This document shows, piece after piece, positions 56,031 through 64,000 of a stretch of DNA of 64,000 nt. How positions within the stretch are numbered: position 1 is the stretch's first letter; the number at the start of each line of letters is the position of its first letter. The position numbers were made by a program, and so were the translations under genes. The DNA is from Pseudomonas sp. (GTDB lineage Bacteria > Pseudomonadota > Gammaproteobacteria > Pseudomonadales > Pseudomonadaceae): positions 99,556 through 163,555 of the forward strand of contig NZ_JAGIBG010000001.1 of assembly GCF_017744435.1 (NCBI RefSeq), in the 5' to 3' direction. The notes under the pieces are model-generated. The model made no database searches. It saw only the letters and a program-made list of their open reading frames with translations, and was not told the DNA's origin.

Positions 56031-57194
56031 ATGCATACGTACGACAGCGATGACCTCAATGCCATCCGCGAAGGCGTGCGCGCCTTGTGCGCCGAGTTCG
56101 ACGCCAGCTACTGGCGCAAGATCGATGAAGAAAAGGGCTTCCCGGAAGCCTTCGTCAAGGCCATGACCGATGCCGGCTGGCTGTCGGCGATGATCCCGGA
56201 AGAATACGGCGGCTCGGGCCTGGGCCTGGCCGAGGCCTCGGTGATCCTCGAAGAGGTGAACGCCTGCGGTGGCAACTCCGGCACCGTGCACGGGCAGATG
56301 TACAACATGTTCACCCTGCTGCGCCACGGCAGCGACGAGCAGAAGCGCCACTACCTGCCCAAGCTCGCCAGCGGCGAGCTGCGCCTGCAGTCGATGGGCG
56401 TGACCGAGCCCACCACCGGCACCGACACCACCAAGATCAAGACCACCGCCATGCGCCAGGGCGACAAGTACGTGATCAATGGCCAGAAGGTGTGGATTTC
56501 GCGCATCCAGCACTCGGACCTGATGATCCTGCTGGCACGCACTACCCCCTTGCCGGAGGTGAAGAAGAAATCCGAGGGCATGTCGATCTTCCTGGTCGAC
56601 CTGCGCGAAGCCATCGGCAACGGCCTGACCGTGCAACCCATCGCCAACATGGTCAATCACGAGACCAACGAGCTGTTCTTCGACAACCTCGAATTGCCGG
56701 CCAGCAGCCTGATCGGCGAGGAAGGCAAGGGCTTTCGCTACATCCTCGACGGCCTCAATGCCGAGCGCACGCTGATCGCCGCCGAGTGCATCGGTGATGG
56801 CCGCTGGTTCGTCGAAAAGGCCAGCGCCTACGCCCGTGACCGCGTGGTGTTCGGCCGCCCGATCGGGCAGAACCAGGGCGTGCAGTTCCCCATCGCCGAA
56901 GCCCATATCGAGATCGAGGCCGCCGACCTGATGCGCTGGCGCGCCTGTGCCGAGTACGACAGCGGGCAGAACGCAGGGGCCAGCGCCAACATGGCCAAGT
57001 ACCTGGCGGCCAAGGCCTCGTGGGAGGCCGCCAATGCCTGCCTGCAGACCCACGGCGGCTTTGGCTTTGCCTGCGAATACGACGTCGAGCGCAAGTTCCG
57101 CGAAACCCGCCTGTACCAGGTGGCGCCGATCTCCACCAACCTGATCCTGTCCTACGTGGCCGAGCACCTGCTCGAACTGCCACGCAGCTTCTGA
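56031..57194 (+). CDS. Acyl-CoA dehydrogenase of the itaconate cluster
   Basis: 387-residue acyl-CoA dehydrogenase. FAD region VTEPTTGTDTTKIKTTA. At the usual catalytic position it reads RLYQVAPIST without Glu, but the alternative isovaleryl-CoA dehydrogenase-type Glu is present in GLNAERTLIAAE, so it can be active. It occupies the position of PA0879 in the P. aeruginosa rip cluster. Its role in itaconate breakdown is not established; methylsuccinyl-CoA oxidation would fit chemically. Spacing is 22 bases after ich and 10 before the MmgE/PrpD gene. Confidence 0.85.
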   Translation: MHTYDSDDLNAIREGVRALCAEFDASYWRKIDEEKGFPEAFVKAMTDAGWLSAMIPEEYGGSGLGLAEASVILEEVNACGGNSGTVHGQMYNMFTLLRHGSDEQKRHYLPKLASGELRLQSMGVTEPTTGTDTTKIKTTAMRQGDKYVINGQKVWISRIQHSDLMILLARTTPLPEVKKKSEGMSIFLVDLREAIGNGLTVQPIANMVNHETNELFFDNLELPASSLIGEEGKGFRYILDGLNAERTLIAAECIGDGRWFVEKASAYARDRVVFGRPIGQNQGVQFPIAEAHIEIEAADLMRWRACAEYDSGQNAGASANMAKYLAAKASWEAANACLQTHGGFGFACEYDVERKFRETRLYQVAPISTNLILSYVAEHLLELPRSF

Positions 57195-57204
57195 GGGCCT
57201 GAGC

Positions 57205-58554
57205 ATGCAAGCTACCCAAGCCCTGGCGGGCTTCCTCGCCGACCTGCAATACGCACAGATTCCTGGCCACGTGCTCGACCGCAGCGAAGACCTGTTCCTC
57301 GACTGGCTCGGCTCGGCCCTGGCCAGCCAGGGCGCGCACCCGATCCCGTTGTTCGAGCGATACGCCGAGCGCATGGGCCCCGCCCAAGGCAGCGCCCGCG
57401 TGCTGACCAGCGGGCGCAGCTCATCGCCCTACTTCGCCGCGCTGGTCAACGGCGCCGCCTCGCACCTGGTGGAACAGGACGACCTGCACAACAGCTCGGT
57501 GCTGCACCCGGCCACAGTGGTGTTCTCCGCCGTGCTGGCAGCGGCCCAGGACCTCGGCAAGTCCGGCCAGGACCTGCTGCTGGCCAGCGTCGCCGGCTAT
57601 GAGGCAGGCATCCGCATCGGTGAGTTCCTCGGCCGTTCGCACTACCGAATCTTCCACACCACCGCCACCGTCGGCACCCTGGCCGCTGCCGTGGGCGTGG
57701 GCAAGCTGCTGGGCTTTGACAAGGAACAGTTCATCAACCTGCTCGGCAGTGCCGGCACCCAGGCCGCCGGGCTCTGGGAATTCCTGCGCGATGCTGCCGA
57801 CTCCAAGCAGCTGCACACCGCCAAGGCCGCCGCCGACGGCCTGCTCGCCGCCTACCTGACCGCCGATGGCTTGAGCGGCGCGCGCAACATCCTCGAAGGG
57901 GACCAGGGCCTGGCTGCCGGGATGTCCAGCGACGCCGACCCGGCGCGCCTGAGCGACCGCCTGGGCACGCGCTGGGCGCTGGCGGAAACCTCGTTCAAGT
58001 TCCACGCCTCGTGCCGTCATACCCACCCTGCCGCCGATGCGCTGCTGCAGCTGATGCAACGCGAAGGCCTGCCCCATGGGCAGATCGCCAAGGTGGTCAC
58101 CCGCGTGCACCAGGGCGCCATCGATGTGCTCGGCCGGGTCACCACACCCACCACCGTGCACCAGGCCAAGTTCTCCATGGGCACCGTGCTCGGCCTGATC
58201 GCCGTGCATGGCAGCGCGCAGCTCATCGAGTTCCGCGACCTGGCGCTGACCGACCCACGGGTCGCCAGCTTCCGCGACAAGGTCGAGATGCAGCTGGACC
58301 CCGAAGTGGATGCCGCCTACCCCGCCCGCTGGCTGGGCCGAGTCGAAGTCACCTGCAACGATGGCCGCCACTTCAGCGCCGCCATCGACGAACCCAAGGG
58401 CGACCCCGGCAACACCCTTTCACGCCCGGAACTGGAAGCCAAGTTCCAGCGCCTGCTGGCCTATTCCGGCGCCCGCAGCCCGGCCCAGGGCCAGGCCCTG
58501 ATCGAGCAGGTCTGGCAACTGCGCGATGCGCGGTCGCTGGCCGCTCTGCACTGA
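57205..58554 (+). CDS. MmgE/PrpD-family protein
   Basis: 449-residue protein of the MmgE/PrpD family, which includes 2-methylcitrate dehydratase and cis-aconitate decarboxylase-like folds. Recognisable parts are VEQDDLHNSSVLHPATVVFS and SFKFHASCRHTHPAADALL. It corresponds to PA0881. In the P. aeruginosa cluster its function is unassigned to my knowledge; an itaconate or citramalate dehydratase/isomerase is possible. A VOC gene that precedes it in P. aeruginosa (PA0880) is absent; the gap to the dehydrogenase gene is 10 bases. Confidence 0.85.
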   Translation: MQATQALAGFLADLQYAQIPGHVLDRSEDLFLDWLGSALASQGAHPIPLFERYAERMGPAQGSARVLTSGRSSSPYFAALVNGAASHLVEQDDLHNSSVLHPATVVFSAVLAAAQDLGKSGQDLLLASVAGYEAGIRIGEFLGRSHYRIFHTTATVGTLAAAVGVGKLLGFDKEQFINLLGSAGTQAAGLWEFLRDAADSKQLHTAKAAADGLLAAYLTADGLSGARNILEGDQGLAAGMSSDADPARLSDRLGTRWALAETSFKFHASCRHTHPAADALLQLMQREGLPHGQIAKVVTRVHQGAIDVLGRVTTPTTVHQAKFSMGTVLGLIAVHGSAQLIEFRDLALTDPRVASFRDKVEMQLDPEVDAAYPARWLGRVEVTCNDGRHFSAAIDEPKGDPGNTLSRPELEAKFQRLLAYSGARSPAQGQALIEQVWQLRDARSLAALH

Positions 58555-58572
58555 TGACGAACAGGTGACCCC

Positions 58573-59772
58573 ATGACCCAAACCGCACCCCGCCCGCTGG
58601 ACGGCATCACCGTCGTCAGCCTCGAACATGCCATCGCCGCGCCCTTCTGCACCCGCCAGCTGGCCGACCTGGGCGCCCGCGTAATCAAGGTCGAACGGCC
58701 CGGAAGCGGCGATTTTGCCCGTGGCTACGACCAGCGCGTCGACGGCCTGGCCTCGCACTTCGTGTGGACCAACCGCTCCAAGGAAAGCCTCACCCTCGAC
58801 CTCAAGCAGCAGGCCGCCGACGGCATCCTCGACGCCCTGCTGGCCAAGGCCGACGTGCTCGTGCAAAACCTTGCACCCGGCGCCGCCGCACGCATGGGCC
58901 TGTCGTTCGACGCCTTGCACCAGCGCTTTCCGCGCCTGATCGTCTGCGACATTTCCGGCTATGGCGCTGGCGGCCCGTATGAAAAGAAGAAGGCCTACGA
59001 CCTGCTGATCCAGAGCGAGGGCGGCTTCCTCTCGGTGACCGGCGGCCCCGGCGACGAGGAAATGGCCAAGGCCGGCTGCTCGATCGCCGACATCGCCGCT
59101 GGCATGTATGCCTATACCGGCGTGCTGTCGGCGCTGCTGCTGCGCGACAAGACCGGGCTGGGCAGCCGCATCGACGTGTCGATGCTGGAGAGCCTGGTGG
59201 AGTGGATGGGCTACCCGATGTACTACGCCTACAACGGCGCGCCGCCCCCACCGCGCGCGGGCGCCTCGCACTCGACCATCTATCCGTACGGGCCGTTCCC
59301 CACCGGTGGTTGCGGCACGATCATGCTCGGCCTGCAGAACGAACGGGAATGGGCGCTGTTCTGCGAAAAGGTACTGCTCGACCCGGCGCTGGCCAGCGAC
59401 GACCGCTTCAGCGCCAACTTCAAGCGCTCGGAAAACCGCGAGGTGCTGCGCCAGATCATCGTCGAGCGCTTTGCCGCCCTGTCGCTCGACGAAGTGGTGG
59501 CGCGCCTGGAAGACGCCCAGATCGCCAACGCCCGGGTCAACGACATGCACGGCGTGTGGCAGCACCCGCAGCTGCAGGCCCGCGACAGCTGGCGTGAAGT
59601 CGACAGCCCGGCCGGCAAGTTGCCGTCGCTGCTGCCACCGGGGCGCAATGCCGCCTTCACCCCACGCATGGACGCCGTGCCGGCGCTGGGGCAGCACACC
59701 GCGGGCATCCTCGCTGAACTGGGCCTGAGCGCCGAACAGCGCGCCAGCCTGGCCGCAGGAGGCGTTGTATGA
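58573..59772 (+). CDS. ict: Itaconate CoA-transferase (class III, CaiB-like)
   Basis: 399-residue class III CoA-transferase. The start LDGITVVSLEHAIAAPFCTR and the catalytic Asp in KKAYDLLIQSEGG are typical. In this context it should move CoA from succinyl-CoA to itaconate, the first step of the pathway. It overlaps the lyase gene by four bases. It is assigned by family and cluster; the specific acid is inferred. Confidence 0.84.
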   Translation: MTQTAPRPLDGITVVSLEHAIAAPFCTRQLADLGARVIKVERPGSGDFARGYDQRVDGLASHFVWTNRSKESLTLDLKQQAADGILDALLAKADVLVQNLAPGAAARMGLSFDALHQRFPRLIVCDISGYGAGGPYEKKKAYDLLIQSEGGFLSVTGGPGDEEMAKAGCSIADIAAGMYAYTGVLSALLLRDKTGLGSRIDVSMLESLVEWMGYPMYYAYNGAPPPPRAGASHSTIYPYGPFPTGGCGTIMLGLQNEREWALFCEKVLLDPALASDDRFSANFKRSENREVLRQIIVERFAALSLDEVVARLEDAQIANARVNDMHGVWQHPQLQARDSWREVDSPAGKLPSLLPPGRNAAFTPRMDAVPALGQHTAGILAELGLSAEQRASLAAGGVV

Positions 59773-60587
59773 GCGTGGTGCGCTCTGCCCTGTTCGTGCC
59801 TGGCAGCCGGCCTGAACGTTTCGCCAAGGCCCTGGCGGCTGGTGCCGATGTGGTGATCGTCGACTTCGAGGATGCCGTCGAGGAGGCGCTGAAGCAGCAG
59901 GCCCGCGACAACCTGGCGGCGTTTCTGCAGGCCACGCCGCAGGCCTCGGTATGGGTGCGGATCAACGCGCCACAGCACCCGCAACACGCCACCGACCTGG
60001 CCTTCTGCGCGCAGCAGCCGGGGGTCGCCGGGCTGCTGTTGCCCAAGGTGGAGAACGCCACTCAGGTCGCGGTGGCCTGGCACGGCGGCAAGCCCGTGTG
60101 GCCAATCATCGAGAGTGCCAAGGGCCTGTTGGCATTGGCACAGATCGCTGTGGCAGAAGGCGTCGAGCGCTTGTCGTTCGGCAGCCTCGACCTGGCGCTG
60201 GACCTGGGCTTGAACACCGAAAGCGAGGCGGCCCGGCAGTTTCTCGACCAGGCGCGCATGGCGGTGCAGCTGCATTCGCGGGGGGCCGACCTGCTGCCAC
60301 CGCTGGATGGGGTGTTTCCGGCCATCGCCGATGCCGAGGGGCTGCAGCGGGCCGTGCGGCATGCCTATGACATGGGGTATGGCGGGGCGTTGTGCATTCA
60401 TCCGCAGCAGGTGGCAGTGATTCATGCCGCGCTGGCGCCCAGCGCCGAGGAACTGGTGTGGGCGCGGCGGGTGCTGGCGGCGAGCGAGGCGGCCAATGGC
60501 GCCGGGGCATTCCAGCTTGAGGGGCAGATGGTCGATGCGCCGGTGGTGTTGCGGGCGCAGCGGTTGCTGGCTGGGCATCTCGGCTGA
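59769..60587 (+). CDS. ccl: Citramalyl-CoA lyase (CitE-like)
   Basis: 272-residue HpcH/HpaI aldolase of the CitE-like group. Features are FVPGSRPERFAKALAAGADV, the metal-site EDAVEEALKQQA and GFGSLDLALDLGL-type sequence (FGSLDLALDLGLNTE). In the itaconate pathway this enzyme splits citramalyl-CoA to acetyl-CoA and pyruvate. It is the last gene of the enzyme operon, followed by a REP pair. Confidence 0.84.
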   Translation: MSVVRSALFVPGSRPERFAKALAAGADVVIVDFEDAVEEALKQQARDNLAAFLQATPQASVWVRINAPQHPQHATDLAFCAQQPGVAGLLLPKVENATQVAVAWHGGKPVWPIIESAKGLLALAQIAVAEGVERLSFGSLDLALDLGLNTESEAARQFLDQARMAVQLHSRGADLLPPLDGVFPAIADAEGLQRAVRHAYDMGYGGALCIHPQQVAVIHAALAPSAEELVWARRVLAASEAANGAGAFQLEGQMVDAPVVLRAQRLLAGHLG

Positions 60588-61811
<1,224 letters not shown>

Positions 61812-61881
61812 CCCCGCCTGTGCCCTGCCCCGGCCGCCTGTTGTGCAGGTGGCCCGCCCTCTCTCTGTCTGGAGAATCCTT

Positions 61882-62514
61882 ATGCAATCGCTCAGGCGTG
61901 TCTGGGAGCACTTCGAGGAAGGCATGATCGCCTTCCTCCTGGCGGCCATGACCTTGGTGACCTTCATCTACGTGGCGCTGAACAACCTCTACACGATGTT
62001 CTACAGCCTCAGTGATCACTGGAGCTCTGCCAGCGACCTGCTGCTCGGCATCGGCGATCACCTGATGGCCTACGCCCAGGAAATGACCTGGAGCATCGCC
62101 CTGACCAAGGCGCTGTTCGGCTGGCTGATCTTCTTCGGTATCTCTTATGGCGTGCGCACCGCCGGCCACCTCGGCGTCGATGTGCTGGTGCGGCGCACGC
62201 CCAAGCCGGTGCAACGGCTGCTGGCGATGATCGCCTGCGCCTGCTGCCTGGCCTACGCCGGGCTGTTCCTGGTGGCCAGCATCAAGTGGGTGAGCGCGGT
62301 GCTGGTGGCCGGCATCGGTGCCGAAGACCTCGACCGCTACGGCATCAAGGTCGGCCATATCGCGCTGATCGTGCCGTTCGGTTTCGCCCTGGTGATCGTC
62401 CGCTACCTGGAAATCCTCTACCGCCTGTTCACCCACCGCCAGTACGGCCTGGGCCTGGCCGACGAGGCCGCCGAAGCCAGCAAGCTGGCCAACCCCGGTG
62501 AGGAGCACCACTGA
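61882..62514 (+). CDS. TRAP transporter small membrane subunit (DctQ-type)
   Basis: 210-residue membrane protein with four predicted helices and the R-T-A-G-H-L-G-V-D motif (VRTAGHLGVDVLVRRTP) of DctQ subunits. GGAGAATCC precedes the ATG at 61882. Its stop overlaps the DctM start by one base (TGATG), so the two are coupled. Confidence 0.9.
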   Translation: MQSLRRVWEHFEEGMIAFLLAAMTLVTFIYVALNNLYTMFYSLSDHWSSASDLLLGIGDHLMAYAQEMTWSIALTKALFGWLIFFGISYGVRTAGHLGVDVLVRRTPKPVQRLLAMIACACCLAYAGLFLVASIKWVSAVLVAGIGAEDLDRYGIKVGHIALIVPFGFALVIVRYLEILYRLFTHRQYGLGLADEAAEASKLANPGEEHH

Positions 62515-63797
62515 TGACGGTTATCTGCCTGTTCCTGCTCCTGTTCGTGTTCATGTTCCTCGGCGTGCCGATCGCCATCTCCCTGGGCCTGTCGGGGGCG
62601 CTGTCGATCCTGATGTTCAGCCAGGACTCGCTCAGCTCGCTGGCGATCAAGCTGTTCGAGACCTCCGACAGCTACACCTTCCTGGCCATCCCGTTCTTCC
62701 TGCTGTCGGGGGCGTTCATGACCACCGGTGGCGTGGCCCAGCGCCTGATCGACTTCGCCAACGCCTGTGTCGGACATATCCGTGGTGGCCTGGCGATTGC
62801 CGCGGTGCTGGCGTGCATGCTGTTCGCCGCGCTGTCGGGCTCGTCGCCGGCCACCGTGGCCGCCGTCGGCTCGATTGCCGTGGCCGGCATGGTGCGCTCC
62901 GGCTACCCACGCGAGTTCGGCGCCGGGATCATCTGCAACGCCGGCACCCTGGGCATCCTGATTCCGCCGTCGATCGTCATGGTGGTGTACTCGGCGGCCA
63001 CCGAAACCTCGGTCGGCAAGCTGTTCATGGCCGGCGTGGTACCGGGCATCCTGCTCGGCGTGTTCCTGATGATCACCATCTACATCGTCGCCCGCATCAA
63101 GAAGCTGCCGGCCCAGCCACGGGCCAGCTTCGCCGAATGGCTGAGCACCGCCCGACGTGCGTTCTGGGGCCTGTTGCTGCTGGTGATCATCCTCGGCGGC
63201 ATCTACAGCGGCATGTTCACCCCCACCGAAGCGGCGGCGGTGGCGGCGGTGTACTCGGCGTTCATCGCGCTGTTCGTGTACAAGGACATGCGCCTGCGTG
63301 ACTGCCCGAAAGTGCTGCTGGAGTCGGGCCGGCTGACCATCATGCTGCTGTTCATCATCGCCAACGCCATGCTCTTCGCCCACGTGCTGACCACCGAGCA
63401 GATCCCCCAGCAGATCACCCAGTGGGTGATGTCCGAGGGCCTGACGCCGATCGGCTTCCTGATCATGGTCAACATCGTGCTGCTGGTGGCCGGCAGCTTC
63501 ATGGAACCGTCGGCGATCATTCTGATCCTGGCGCCGATCTTCTTCCCGATCGCCATGAAGCTGGGCATCGACCCGATTCACCTGGGCATCGTGATGGTGG
63601 TGAACATGGAGATCGGCCTGGTGCACCCGCCAGTGGGGCTGAACCTGTTCGTCACCTCGGCGGTGACCGGGCTGACCCTGGGGCAGACGATTCGCGCGGC
63701 GCTGCCGTGGCTGTCGATCTTGCTGCTGTTCCTGGTGCTGGTGACCTATGTGCCGTTCATTTCGCTGGCGCTGCCGGAGTGGTTGGGTATGCCGTAG
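62514..63797 (+). CDS. TRAP transporter large permease subunit (DctM-type)
   Basis: 427-residue DctM-family sodium-coupled permease with about twelve helices. Family sequences are AALSGSSPATVAAVGSIA, GTLGILIPPSIVMVVYSAAT and the glycine-rich hairpin MVVNMEIGLVHPPVGLNLFV. It is the last gene of the rip-type cluster and is followed by a REP hairpin. It imports itaconate in the proposed pathway. Confidence 0.93.
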   Translation: MTVICLFLLLFVFMFLGVPIAISLGLSGALSILMFSQDSLSSLAIKLFETSDSYTFLAIPFFLLSGAFMTTGGVAQRLIDFANACVGHIRGGLAIAAVLACMLFAALSGSSPATVAAVGSIAVAGMVRSGYPREFGAGIICNAGTLGILIPPSIVMVVYSAATETSVGKLFMAGVVPGILLGVFLMITIYIVARIKKLPAQPRASFAEWLSTARRAFWGLLLLVIILGGIYSGMFTPTEAAAVAAVYSAFIALFVYKDMRLRDCPKVLLESGRLTIMLLFIIANAMLFAHVLTTEQIPQQITQWVMSEGLTPIGFLIMVNIVLLVAGSFMEPSAIILILAPIFFPIAMKLGIDPIHLGIVMVVNMEIGLVHPPVGLNLFVTSAVTGLTLGQTIRAALPWLSILLLFLVLVTYVPFISLALPEWLGMP

Positions 63798-63817
63798 CCA
63801 TCGACCTGAAATGCTGA

Positions 63818-63908
63818 CCCTGTGGGAGCGGGCGTGCCCGCGAAGCAGGCACCGCGGTGTATGGCACCGGCTCTGCCGGTGTTCGCGGGCACGCCCGCTC
63901 CCACAGGG
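63818..63908. repeat. REP pair with perfect 27-bp arms
   Basis: The left arm (63818-63844, beginning CCCTGTGGGAGCGGGCGTGC) and right arm (63882-63908) are exact reverse complements over 27 bases, with a 37-base loop. Its orientation is reversed compared with the other pairs. It separates the TRAP genes from the convergent gene at the edge. Confidence 0.9.
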
Positions 63909-63932
63909 TTTGTGCAAGCTTCAAAGGCCGAG

Positions 63933-64000
63933 TCAGATCCCGCCGCCGGCCAGCAACTGGCTCATCACCCCGGCCAGATCCTTGACCATCACATCCGCTG
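63933..64000 (-). CDS. C-terminal end of an unidentified leftward gene
   Basis: On the minus strand an open frame enters from the window edge and stops with TGA at 63933-63935. The visible C-terminus reads VKDLAGVMSQLLAGGGI. It is too short to assign. Its start lies beyond the window, and it converges with the TRAP operon. Confidence 0.5.
   Translation of the reverse strand, partial: ADVMVKDLAGVMSQLLAGGGI

Noticed and set aside
56031..57194. The itaconate-cluster acyl-CoA dehydrogenase as catalytically dead (YQVAP instead of YEGT)
   Set aside because: A Glu is present at the alternative isovaleryl-CoA dehydrogenase-type position (NAERT), so an active enzyme is more likely.

Overview
The window is GC-rich chromosomal DNA from a Pseudomonas, most likely of the P. 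putida group. Four things point there: the GTGGGAGCGGGC/GCCCGCTCCCAC repetitive extragenic palindromes, near-exact PcaI/PcaJ proteins, a pcaIJ promoter with a PcaR-like box, and an itaconate (rip-type) cluster with the Pseudomonas gene order. I see no rRNA, tRNA, IS element, prophage or CRISPR. It is a run of catabolic and transport modules, each with its own regulator.

Layout. (1) 1-8.8 kb: a leftward envelope operon (alpha/beta hydrolase, DUF1302 outer-membrane protein, DUF1329 protein, YCF48-like protein, MMPL/RND exporter cut by the window edge), divergent from an AraC-type regulator. (2) 8.8-12.2 kb: a leftward operon with 4-base overlaps (MFS, DsbA/FrnE-like, Rieske ferredoxin, YeiH exporter). 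The same 16-bp motif lies upstream of units 1 and 2, suggesting joint AraC control. (3) 12.3-16.5 kb: a leftward cassette (APH-type kinase, DUF6285, histidine phosphatase, acyl-CoA dehydrogenase, SDR) resembling the LvaABC levulinate/4-hydroxyacid system, preceded by a good sigma-54 promoter. (4) 16.7-27.2 kb: rightward MalT/AlkS-like LuxR regulator, acyl-CoA dehydrogenase, FadB-like enzyme, thiolase, SDR and a PrpR-type sigma-54 activator. Units 3 and 4 together can carry a 4-hydroxyacyl-CoA to acetyl-CoA or propionyl-CoA.

(5) 27.2-32.5 kb: a betaine-type ABC transporter plus a histidine/phenylalanine ammonia-lyase homologue that has lost the Ala-Ser-Gly triad forming the MIO cofactor, with a divergent LysR regulator. 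This looks like uptake of a quaternary-ammonium aromatic betaine (ergothioneine or hercynine are the best guesses) and elimination of trimethylamine. It is the most interesting system here. (6) 32.7-34.0 kb: pcaIJ. (7) 34.3-38.0 kb: dsdX-dsdA-dsdC for D-serine. (8) 38.2-39.1 kb: an orphan LysR gene. (9) 39.2-42.4 kb: a two-component system with a lipoprotein and a COG4705 membrane protein.

(10) 42.5-49.9 kb: mostly small or housekeeping genes (arfB, codA, DUF2950, DUF3300, small exported proteins, VOC, TorF-like porin). (11) 50.0-54.2 kb: an amino-acid-type binding protein, two SDRs, an EamA transporter and a cupin protein. (12) 54.1-63.8 kb: itaconate catabolism (LysR RipR, MaoC-type hydratase, acyl-CoA dehydrogenase, MmgE/PrpD, CaiB-type CoA-transferase, CitE-type lyase, TRAP transporter). 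A repeated 28-bp block before the enzyme and transporter units is a likely RipR operator. The last 68 bases hold the end of an unidentified leftward gene.

Limits: all functions are read from motifs and recalled families. No alignment or database search was run.
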